64,000 nt of DNA. It comes from Oenanthe sinensis (lineage: Eukaryota; Streptophyta; Magnoliopsida; Apiales; Apiaceae). The stretch is taken from the NCBI GenBank assembly GCA_028671895.1, contig CM053794.1, positions 23,918,501 through 23,982,500 of the forward strand. Direction: 5' to 3'. The position numbers and the translations under genes were made by a program. The notes below the pieces were generated by a model. The model did no database searches and had not been told where the DNA came from. It was given only the letters and a program-made list of their open reading frames with translations. Below are positions 47,401-57,077 of this stretch, piece by piece (position 1 is the stretch's first letter; each line of letters opens with the position of its first letter).

Positions 47401-47748
47401 GTGTCTACATCTACTGCAGAGGCTGAATACATTGCAGCTGGAAGTTACTGTGCACAAATATTATGGATGAGGAATCAACTACTTGACTATGGGTTCAGCT
47501 TGAACAAGATTCCTATTTTCTGTGATAATACAAGTGCCATTGCTATAACAGAAAATCATGTACAACATTCCAGAACCAAGCACATTGACATAAGGTATCA
47601 CTTCATTAGGGAACATGTAATGAATGGTACAGTTGAATTACATTTTGTCCCTAGTGAAAGACAACTTGCAGACATTTTTACCAAACCATTAGATGAATCT
47701 ACCTTCAATAGATTGGTCTGTGATTTAGGTATGCTTAATTATATCTAA
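44452..47748 (+). CDS. pol: pol polyprotein of element A (PR-IN-RT-RNase H)
   Basis: 1098 open codons. Protease active site DSGCSRHMTG near residue 16; GAG-pre-integrase HHCC finger (HKKLAHLN ... CDACQKGKQ, residues ~145-185). Integrase core with MDLFGPV, RSDNGTEFKN and APRTPQQNGVVERKNRT (residues ~205-310). Reverse transcriptase with KWVFRNK, QMDVKSAFLNGELEEEV and YVDDIIFGST (residues ~640-800). RNase H with DADYAGC and STAEAEYIAAGS (residues ~945-1000). Copia order (integrase before RT). A decamer-rich patch lies between integrase and RT (45,880-45,970). It is in a different phase from gag, and the preceding TGTGTGTGCAG resembles a 3' splice site. The frame is intact and could be active if expressed. 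Confidence 0.95.
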   Translation: MCVQGNRKKNLWYLDSGCSRHMTGDLSLLTKFVEKADPGVTFGDNSKGFTLGYGSIAKENVIIETVALVDGLKHNLLSISQLCDNGNGVWFTTESCIIANKESGEILLTGERKGNVYVADFHSVKANSMTCLLSKANTEESWTWHKKLAHLNFKAMNLLVRKNLVRGIPQMEFTKDGLCDACQKGKQRKASFKSKSESSIDKPLELLHMDLFGPVNIMSIAKKKYAIVIVDDFTRFSWVYFLHSKDEASKLIINHVKNVDNGTEWKVKKFRSDNGTEFKNSTMREFCEEKGITHHFSAPRTPQQNGVVERKNRTLIEAARTMLEEAKLPTYFWAEAINTACYIQNISMINKPQGKTPYQLIKKDKKPTVNFLHVFGCKCFVLRNQGENLGKFEAKADEAIFVEYGITTKAYRVYNLRLHIVMESMHVVFDDKKIQGLFDEGFHDLLHFENESTSNIEDSDDDVEITRVQVPRILPSIDVNASTYNLSVDNHQSTDNTSIDNHSMDINSAQQSSSRVSISGGGFSNSQSHHNDHNTSNDHEASSSRTNLPSQRKWTNSHPFELIIGDANDGVKTRSATQNECLYSSFLSQEEPKRIEEALNDPDWIIAMQEELNQFERNKVWKLVPKPKNKSIIGTKWVFRNKMDESGTVTRNKARLVAKGYSQEEGIDFDETFAPVARLEAIRIFLAYAAYANFKVYQMDVKSAFLNGELEEEVYVEQPPGFIDPIHPGFVYYLLKALYGLKQAPRAWYDTLSKFLIENHFTRGTVDKTLFHRNVNGSMILVQIYVDDIIFGSTNEKLCKKFAKLMQSKYEMSMMGELTYFLGLQIKQVKNGIFINQTQYISDLLKRFDLSECSSAKTPMATATKLELNTKEAEVDISSYRGMVGSLLYLTASRPDIMFATCLCARFQADPRESHLIAIKRIFRYLKGTPNLGIWYPRDSGFDLIGYSDADYAGCRIDRKSITGSCQFLGNKLVSWFSKKQNSVSTSTAEAEYIAAGSYCAQILWMRNQLLDYGFSLNKIPIFCDNTSAIAITENHVQHSRTKHIDIRYHFIREHVMNGTVELHFVPSERQLADIFTKPLDESTFNRLVCDLGMLNYI

Positions 47749-48224
47749 TCCTTTAAATGTCTGACAAGTTATGTATTTATATTACATGTAGCCATTGACT
47801 ATGTTAAATTATTGATTCTTCAATAATCAACTGATAAATATTTTACATATCAATGGATATTAATGGAGCTGTCGACAGATAAATATATCAATTGATGATA
47901 TATTTGTTTATCGATGGATAGGGGTAACTATCGACAGATAGATATATCAATCGATGATATATTTGTCTATCGATGGATAATTGTACCTGTCGATGGATAA
48001 GCAATTTTATCAATTGATGACCTAGAATTTAAAGGGGTCCATGTCATCAATCGACCTGTACAAAAATCTAGCCGTTGATTACTTATTTTATCAATTGATT
48101 AAAACGTACATTCCTGTATGTATAACAATCGATTGCCAAAATTGGTAACTTTTAATTATCAATACTCTTCCAACGGTCGATTTAGTTCTATTTTGAGTAA
48201 GAAATTGGTTGGGAAATCAGTAAA
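47749..48224 (+). other. Spacer between pol and accessory gene, rich in decamer repeats
   Basis: No coding frame. Holds about 13 copies of the ATCAATTGAT-type decamer at 47,825-48,130, some in a regular order (GTCGACAGAT, ATCAATTGAT, ATCGATGGAT, then again with ATCAATCGAT). Confidence 0.75.
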
Positions 48225-48233
48225 TATAAATAG
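48225..48233 (+). promoter_or_regulatory. Internal TATA box before the accessory gene
   Basis: TATAAATAG, 207 bases before the ATG at 48,432. A CT-rich leader follows (TTTCTATCTCTTTCTC near 48,285), like a plant promoter and 5' untranslated region. Function inferred. Confidence 0.45.
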
Positions 48234-48431
48234 TGAGATTAAAACTTCTTTTAATTCTTACTTGCATTTTTACTATCGATTTTTCTATCTCTTTCTCTTT
48301 CTCAATCTTCGAACTTACTCTGTATCTATCTCTTGCTAAGAACCCTAATCTACTACTGTCTATTTATTATTTCTGTTATAATTACTAACAAGTTTGCCAG
48401 TTAATTCAATTATAAATCTTCAAACACGATA

Positions 48432-51400
48432 ATGGCATCTTCAAAGAAAGTCTCACAATCTGGATTCTACTATGAGCTCAACAACTTCGTTGCTTGCACT
48501 ATGGTGGAGGAAGCCCCAACAGAATTTCATCCCCTAATGGAATTTCTAAGGAGTTCGAAAATTACAAAGGCCCTCTCAGAAGCACCAAAAATAGTGTGCA
48601 ATCTAGTTGAAGAATTCTGGACAACAGCAGAAGTAGCAGATGATTTTTCTACAATCTCCTTTGAATGCAAAGGACAAAGGTATATTCTAACCACTGTGGT
48701 CTTGGGTGAGTGTTTAAATATTCCTGCAAATAATACCGAAAATGCACCCACTGACACAGATATTAGAAACATGCTTAGGGAAATCAACTATACTGCTCCT
48801 GATGCTAGTCTAAGTAGTATTGTTAGAAAGAATCTAAGAAAAGAATGGTCATATTTCTTTGATGCTTTAATAAAGTGTTTTTCTGGTAAGGTTAGTAATT
48901 TTGATGCAATAACAACTAGTATGCAACAAGTAGGGTATAGCATTTTATATGATAGATATCATAATTTAGGAAGCCTGTTACTCAATGAAATATCTGCCAA
49001 ATTGGGGAATAAAATAAATAGATCTAATCATATTTATTATGCAAGATTTATTATGATTATTATTAACCACTTTGTCAAGGATATTGAGATTGACAGGAAT
49101 ACAGAAATTTTGGATTGCTGGACTCAAAACAAAAGGGTCTTTAAAGACTTGGTTAGGATCAATCTTCACAGCAATGTGGAATTGATCTATCCCCCTTTTG
49201 TTTAGGTATTTATCTCTACTTTAAACTCTTCTAAACCTAATTCTTCTTTGCCTTCTGTGACTATGGAGGGTGGTAGTAATGACCCCAACCCTCCTACCCA
49301 GGCCACACAACCAATCTCTAAATCCAAATCTAAGAAACCAACCTCAACAGGTTCTCAAAAACCTGCTGTTGTAAAAACCAAGAAAAGAAAATCAACTAGT
49401 GTGGTAGATAGATTAGAGGAGGATGTAGGTGGTGAGGGAACTGGGGAATATCTAAGAACCCAGAAGGATAAGGAGAGTGAGGGTGTGCAACCTCAACCTA
49501 GCCACTCCATAGTCTCCCAAAAGACTGTGGATGTTAACATGGAAAATACCACATCCCTATTGTCATTCTCTCAAAAGGATGACAATATTGAAAATAGCCC
49601 ACAACCAGGGGCACAGAATCAAATTGGGGACACAAAAGCCAAAACACTAACACCATACAAAAGAAGAGAAAAGAAAGTCACCTTTGCACTTGGGGAATCA
49701 CACACTGCAAAACCACAGGAAACTGTGGAGGAGCCTTCACAAAGTCTGCATGATGCATCTCATATAAATGATGAGATGCAGCCCCATTCTCTTTCAATTC
49801 CTATCTCTTCTATTCTTCTATCCCCATCTCAAACTTTTTCAGAAAATGTTTTGATAGACTATCGAACATTTTCAGATTCTCCTTCTTTGTTTTTCAAGGA
49901 GAAGCCAACACTCTCCCCTGAATCTTCTTCTCAGAATTTTCAGGATTCTATTTCCAATATCATCTCAAACATAACTTCACAAATTATCTCAACTGTTTCT
50001 TCTCCATCAATTGATATTCAGCCATCGACTGATAAGCCATCGATCGATACTCAAGATCAATCGATGGGTATGCATCAATCGATGGATATCCCAAACACCA
50101 CTTCAACTGATAATGTCAATACATCAATTGATGCTCAATCAATTGATGTTGCACAAACACTCTTAGGATTGAGTGAGTTGAGTGAGAGGCAGGATTGTAA
50201 CCTGGCAAAAGGAGAGGAAGTGAGTAAAAACATTCCTATTTCTTCCAGGAATGAGAGTGAAACACTTGAGGGCCCCACCTTAGTAGGTGCAAAAGAAATG
50301 AGTGAGGGAGAGGTGAGATTCCAGGATGAGATCCTGATGCAAAATAGAGAGATGAGTGAAAGTGATAAAAATAGTCTACTTTTTGCACAGGAATTGGAAA
50401 TTGAAATGATGGCAGAAGAAGGAGTAAAGGAGATAGGGGGAGCAAATAATGCTGAAGCTAGTGGGAGTGGAATTGCTAAGGACTTTGAAGAGGAAATAGA
50501 TGCTGGTGAATTGGATCCAAAGAATTTCATTCATCCTGATCCACAATATCAAGGGTTGGCTACTTCAAGTAACAGGAATGCAGAACAACTCTTGGGCATT
50601 GATCATACAGATCAAAGGACCAGGAATCTGAAGGAAAGCATCGCCAATACAACAGACACTTGTTATATGGCACCTGAAGAGTTGGAGAGTGATTCTGATG
50701 AAGAGCCATGGATGAGCACTATTGATGGTTCCTTAGAAGCTGCTGAGACTGAAATTCTCTCTCAATATAGAAGAGCAATGGTGGAAGAAGAAATTGAAGA
50801 TCCTACTCAAAGGAGAATTGCTCACTATATGAGAGAATCAATGAAAATTCAAAAGATGACAGTAACAGGAGTAAGGAGGGAACTAGAGAGGATTAAAGAC
50901 TCTATCTCATCTAACAAGGATGCAATGGACAGGAGATTGGATGAGAAGCTACCATTCAACACCATGAATAGCATCAAAGACAAGCTTTTCAAAGAATCCA
51001 AAAATTTTACATCTTTGGAGACAAGAGTATGTTCTCTAGAAAAGAAGATGGATGATATTATCAGATGTCAAAGTCTTCATGCTTCCATTCTTCAAAAGTT
51101 TCTTGACAAACTTCCACCACCCCCTCCAATTGATGATAACAAAAAGGGGGAGAATACAAAGAAGAAGGATGATGATGGTGGTGATGGCAAAGGCAGTGGA
51201 AGTGGTGGAATAGGTGGTTCTGGTATGGTTAAGTCAAGTGGCATTGGTGGTTCTGCACCGAGAAGAGATAAAAGCAGAAGTAACATGGACAATCAATCTT
51301 CAAAGAAATCTAAGTCATCTAATTCTCCAAAAGATAATTTAGAACAGAAAAAGAAAGAATACAAGAAGTTTGATGATGATCTTGAAGCTAGGAGAATTTC

Positions 51401-52466
51401 TAGGGAGAAAGAAACTCAAACAATGATTGAGAGAGAAAAGAAAAAATTGAAGATCTAAGGAGAAGCACTGAGTTAGTAACAGAGGCAGTAGAAAAAGGAG
51501 ACTTGGATGAGTTCATTGCTCAAACAAGAAAATTAAATGAAGATGCACAAAAGGCTGCCAGGAAAGAAACTCAAATACAGAAGCTTTTCTTCAATTGGAT
51601 ATTGAAGCTCTTAAAGAAAAGAAGAAAGGGAAAACAATAGTGATTGAAGAAGAGAAGAAGAAAGAGACTGAACAGTAAGTCAAAAGCTACTTCAAGGAGC
51701 CATCACTACAGGAATCTCAGATGCCTCAAGGAGAGAAAGGGAGAATGAAGAGATTGCTAGACAGATGGAAATGCAATGGCATTTGGAAGAAGAGCTACAG
51801 GCAGAGCAACCTTTGAGAAAAAGGAGAAAAGTTTCTATGGCCAAGAAAAGGTCAAGTTCTACTCAAGAAATAGTGGTTCAGGAAAACATCCAGGGTCAAC
51901 AAGAAGAAATCAAGGAGGAGGTCACAATTGAAGGTTATGATTTGAAGGGAATACCAGTAATCAATGAAAAAGGATTAATTGGAGTAAGGACTCACCCTGC
52001 AACCTCTAACCATGAAGAATCAATGAGGTTGGAGTATGAAAATGGAGTGAAAACAATCTATTCATTGAAGGTGATAATGAAGCAAAGCTACAATGTTTTA
52101 AAGACTATTCTTCCTCTACTCAACAGAAAGTACAAACTCAACACAACAATTGCTCAGGAGATACAACAACAAATTTCAAGGTTAAGAAGATCCAAGGCAG
52201 AAGCTGAACCTGATTCACCTCTAAAGCTATGGAAGTCACAGGTCAAAAAGGTGGTGTTGGAGCCAAAGTATGCTATGATTTTTACAGATATAGAGGGCAA
52301 CACAAAGTTCTTTGATATCTGCAAATATCTGGACAAAATCACAGATGAAGAAATACACTACCTTATGAGGCAACTTGGAGAAACTGACAGGGATGAAGCA
52401 ATATTGAGAAGTTCTTTCATGAGGCAACTAAAGGAAAATGCTGAGAAAAGGAGGAAGAGGAACTAA
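48432..52466 (+). pseudogene. Accessory (env-like) gene of element A
   Basis: Begins MASSKK at 48,432. The first 257 codons form a folded-looking domain (FWTTAEVADDFSTISFECKG, KNLRKEWSYFFDALIKCF, YARFIMIIINHF) homologous to the protein of fragment D. A TAG at 49,203-49,205 ends it, but the same frame continues to 51,458. That part has a Ser/Thr/Gln-rich disordered stretch with a decamer patch (50,005-50,150), acidic regions, a coiled coil and a Gly-rich segment near 51,180-51,260. Frameshifts at about 51,440-51,700 lead to a last frame, 51,765-52,466, with a nuclear-signal-like LRKRRK and a conserved-looking end (YAMIFTDIEGNTKFFDICKYLDKI). About 1300 codons originally. Env-like only by position; no signal peptide or membrane segment is evident. 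Function unknown. Confidence 0.75.
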
Positions 52467-52630
52467 ATTAAATTATGAAGATATTGAAGCTGCTTGCAGG
52501 AGTTATATATCAATCTGGTACTTCCAAAATTAATGTGCCAATTAAGTTTCTTGATTCTATCTAAATGTAATTTTTTTTAAGGGTTTTTGTTATCATCAAG
52601 TAGATTTATGCCTGTTAATAACACAGACAC

Positions 52631-52644
52631 AAATAGGGGGAGAT
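52631..52644 (+). other. Polypurine tract of element A
   Basis: AAATAGGGGGAGAT directly before the 3' LTR. Confidence 0.9.
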
Positions 52645-53758
52645 TGTTAGGAATCTACATGTGATTTGATGATAACATTAATTTTAGAATCATAGAAATT
52701 TTATTTGTTGTAACTGATCAATTGATATGAAAGTTATAAATATCAATTGATCAGGAAACCATTTATCAGTTGAAGTGTTTATATGAATCAACTGATAATT
52801 TGGATTGTAGCATAGGTGTACTTAGTCTATTTCAATCGATAAGGTGTAAATCAATTGATATTTTGTTCATCAATTGATGTTAGAGTCGATTGATATGGAT
52901 CATCAATTGATGTGTAAATTAAACTGTTAAATTATAATTATGTGAAGACAGGAAATTGCACAAGTGAAGGATGATCAATTGATATTGAAGCATCGATGGA
53001 TGGAGGATCAATCGAAGAAGCCAAGCCAAGGATTGAAGACCATCAACTGATGTGAAGACCCATCGACTGATATATCGATTGATAACATCTATCAATCGAT
53101 AAGACATCTTTTATCAATCGATGGATATAAAGATCAATCGAAGAAGTACATCAGTTGATGGATTAAAGAATGGATCAATTGATATGCCTGACAGCAAATT
53201 ATCAATTGAGTGTGACAACACAGAAAGAATATCTGTTGAAGATCCAGAGAACAAAAGCACACCTATGGAAGACAGTCTAGAGTAACTGTGAAGACTCAAT
53301 CAGAAGCTGTCTTTCAAACCTTTTTGTAAAATAGAAAAAGGTAAAAGGAAGGCAGGTAGAAACAATCCTAGAATAGGAATTGTAAAAGAACACTTGTGGT
53401 ATATAAACAAGTGTAGTAGCATTATTAGAAAATATACAAGTTAGACATATTTCTTAATCAACTGTTCAAGCTTGAGAGCACATGTGTAAGAACAGTTGAT
53501 TTGTTTTCTAATCTTGTAAACGCAGCTAGGTTTCTTTTAACCTAGGAGCATTGAGCAAAAATATACATTGATGGAAAAACCAATCCATCAATAATTTTAA
53601 ATCTCTTTGTTCAGTTTTATTTTTCAGCATTAATTTGTTCGAACTTATTCTCTTATTCTATCAAACATCAAGAACAAATATTAGAACACACAAAAAGTTT
53701 TAATATTTGTATTCAACCCCCCCTTCTACAAATATTGACATTGTTCTAAGGAATAACA
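52645..53758 (+). repeat. 3' LTR of element A
   Basis: Starts TGTTAGG, ends GGAATAACA, 1114 bp, followed by AGGAA. Same repeats, TATA box and hairpin as the 5' LTR. Confidence 0.95.
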
Positions 53759-53828
53759 AGGAATATATACAGTGAATTTACAGTGCTTGCTTAAAATTAA
53801 ATATGCAATTTAAAACATCATGCAATAC

Positions 53829-56800
53829 TTAGTTCATGTTTAACATCCCTAACTCACTAACCAACTTAGAGAAAGTGGATTCATCAAGTGGTTTCGTGAA
53901 GATGTCGGCAATTTGATCTTCTGTGGGTACAAAATGTAACACCACAGTTCCATTCATGACATGCTCTCGGATAAAATGATACCTTATGTCTATGTGCTTG
54001 GTCCTTGAATGTTGTACAGGATTATTGGAAATTGCTATGGCACTTGTGTTATCGCAAAGTATTGGGATTTTAGATAGTGCAAGTTCATAATCATTCAGCT
54101 GATTCCTTATCCACAAGATCTGTGCACAACAACTACCTGCCGCAATATATTCTGCTTCGGCTGTCGAGGTAGATACTGAGTGTTGTTTCTTGCTGTACCA
54201 GGAAATCAACCGTTGTCCTAGAAACTGACAGCTTCCAGACGTACTTTTCCTGTCCATCCTGCATCTTGCATAATCTGAATCTGTATAGCCTATTAGTTCA
54301 AAACCTGTATCTTTAGGGTACCAAATTCCAAGATTCGGTGTACCCTTCAGATATCTAAAAATTCTTTTAACAGCTATAAGATGAGATTCTCTAGGATCAG
54401 TTTGAAACCTTGCACATAAGCATGTTGCAAACATTATATCGGGTCTACTAGCAGTTAGATATAATAATGAGCCTATCATACCTCTATAGCTTGTGATGTC
54501 CACCTTCTTACCAGTTTCATCTTTGTCAAGCTTTGTGGCTGTTGGCATAGGGGTTTTTGCCGGTGTAGAATCTTCTAGATTGTATTTCCTTAGAAGATCC
54601 CTTATGTACTTTGATTGGCAAATAAAAATCTCATCTTCCTTTTGTTTCACTTGCAATCCAAGGAAGAATGACAGCTCACCCATCATGCTCATCTCATATC
54701 TACTCTGCATTAACTTAGCAAATTTCTTGCACAAGATTTCGTTAGTAGAACTAAATATAATATCGTCAACATAAACTTGGACGAATATCATATCTTTATT
54801 ATGTAATTTATAAAAGAGAGTTTTGTCTATGACACCTCTAGTAAAACCATTTTCAAGTAAAAATATAGAGAGAGTGTCATACCATGTCCTCGGTGATTGC
54901 TTGAGTCCATAGAGAGCTTTGAATAGAAAATACACAAAATCAGCAAACTCTGGATTTTCAAAGCCAGGGGGCTGCTCCACATATACTTCCTCTTCTAACT
55001 CTCCATTCAGAAATGCACTCTTCACATCCATTTAATAAACTTTGAAATTAGAATGTGCTGCGAATGCCAGAAATATCCTGATGGCTTCAAGTCTTGCAAC
55101 TGGTGCGTAGGTCTCATCATAATCAATTCCCTCTTCCTGAGAGTAACCCTTAGCAACCAGTCTGGCCTTGTTCCTTGTAACAATGCCATCACCGTCTAAC
55201 TTGTTCCTGTATACCCATTTCGTGCCAATAACAGATCAATCTTTAGGCCTGGGTACCAGTGTCCATACTTCTTGCCTTTCGAACTGATTGAGTTCTTCTT
55301 GCATGGCAAGAACCCAATCTGGATCAGTTAGAGCATCTTCAATTTTCTTTGGTTCTTCTTGAGATAGAAAAACCGAAAATAAACATTCATTTGAAGTTGC
55401 ACTTCTGGTTCTAACACCAACATCTGGATCACCTATGATCAATTCAAAAGGATGATCTTTGCTCCATATCCTTTCCCTTGGTAGGTTTGATCTTGATGAT
55501 TCGTCTCTATATTCATTGTGATGTTGTGTTGTGCCAGTTGATCCTTCATCTCCCCCTGAGTTGCTACCAGGTTGACTTGTTGATCCACCACTGGTATTAG
55601 TAGTATCTCCAGTGTTTCCATTGTTTCCACCACTATTACCTGGATCATTACCATCATTGTTGTCATCATCATTTCCTGTTGCAACCTCAGGCTCTTCTTC
55701 ATTATCCGAATCTGAGTCTGGATGATTGTCAAATTTTAATGACTCAGAAGGATCTTCAGTTTGGATGCTCGGGAGTTTAGTGTCATCAAAAGTAACGTTG
55801 ACACTTTCTTTTACTTGGTGCTGATCAATTATGTACACCCTATATGCTCTTTTTGAATAGCCGACAAAAATTGCTTCATGTGCCTTGGCCTCGAATTTGC
55901 CACGATGTTCATCTCCATCTTTTAGCACAAAACATTTGGCTCTAAATACATGAAAGTACTTGAGTGTTGGTTTCTTGCCAGCCATTAATTCATAGGGAGT
56001 CTTCATATGTTCTTTATTGATTAAAGTTCGATTCTGGGTATAACATGCTGTGTTTACTGCTTCAGCCCAGAAGTAGATAGGCAACCTTGATTCACTTAAC
56101 ATTGTTCTTGCAGCTTCAATCAGGGTTCGATTCTTCCTTTCTACTACTCCATTCTGTTGCGGAGTTCTTGGCGCTGAGAATTGTCTTGTTATCCCTTTGT
56201 CTGAGCAGAAGCTATTCAGAATTTCATTCTTGAATTCTGTTCCATTATCTGATCTGATTGCCCGGACAGGTAGCTTTGAATCTAACTCAATCAACTTTAC
56301 ATGATCAATCACCAATTGTGGAGTTTCATCCTTAGAGTTCAAGAATAAAACCCACGAGTACTTTGTGAAGTCATCTACAATCACTAAGGCATATCTTTTC
56401 CTTGACATTGACAGAATATTGACTGGACCAAATAAATCCATATGTAGCAGTTGCAGTGGTTCAGTAATATTAGTAGAGTCTATGCCTTTGTGAGTTGCTC
56501 TTTTTGACTTCCCTTTTTGACATGCCTCACACAAACCTTCTTGTGAGAATTCCATCGGAGGCAGTCCTCTCACCAAATCCCTCTTGACTAGAGAGTTCAT
56601 TGTTTTGAAGTTCAGGTGTGAGAGCTTCTTGTGCCATAGCCAACTTTCTTCTGTTGAAGCTTTTGAATAAAAACAGTTTGCTTCAGCTTCAGTTCCCGAG
56701 TTGAAATCAGCTACGTACAAGTTTCCTTTCCTTACTCCACGCAAGGCTAGTCTGTCTTCTTTAGAATGAGCTATTAAACACTTCTCCTTGATAAAGTTTA

Positions 56801-57065
56801 CTTTATAACCTCTATCACAGAATTGACTGACGCTGAGTAGATTGTGCTTAAGTCCTTCCACCAAAGAGACGTTTTCAATGATAACATTTCCAGTATTTAA
56901 CTTGCCATATCCCGTAGTCATTCCTTTGCTGTTATCTCCAAAGGTGACAATTGGGCTAGCTCTCTCAACCACGTCTGATAGCAGGGCTCTATCTCCGGTC
57001 ATATGCCTTGACGATCCGCTGTCCAGGATCCATACAATCCGGTTTACCTGTTTAACTCCCTGCAA
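53829..57065 (-). pseudogene. pol: pol polyprotein of element B (two in-frame stops)
   Basis: Protease DSGSSRHMTG, HHCC finger (HKKLSHLN ... CEACQKGK), integrase core (MDLFGPV, RSDNGTEFKN, APRTPQQNGVVERKNRT), RT (MDVKSAFLNGELEEEV, YVDDIIFSST) and RNase H (STAEAEYIAAGSCC), in Copia order. The frame is open from 57,065 to a TGA near 55,236-55,238. It is open again to a TAA at 55,032-55,034, just before MDVKSAFLNG, then open to 53,829. Phase is constant, so only two nonsense changes break it. The Asp/Asn/Gly-rich stretch between integrase and RT (55,560-55,700) differs from element A, which has decamer repeats there. Confidence 0.9.
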
Positions 57066-57077
57066 ATATCAAACGAA

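Larger units (their letters stand above)
40819..53758 (+). mobile_element. Copia element A (SIRE/Maximus-like), full length and young
   Basis: A 12.94-kb element with two 1114-bp LTRs, primer site, gag, pol, a long accessory gene and a polypurine tract. It is flanked by AGGAA duplications and inserted in element B. The LTRs differ at about five positions by eye (roughly 99.5% identity), so the insertion is recent. Even so, gag has an in-frame stop and the accessory gene is broken. It may have moved with proteins supplied by relatives. Confidence 0.95.

Noticed and set aside
49203..49205. TAG in the accessory gene as a read-through signal
   Set aside because: The bases after it (GTATTT) do not match the CARYYA read-through context, and the gene also has frameshifts, so decay is simpler.
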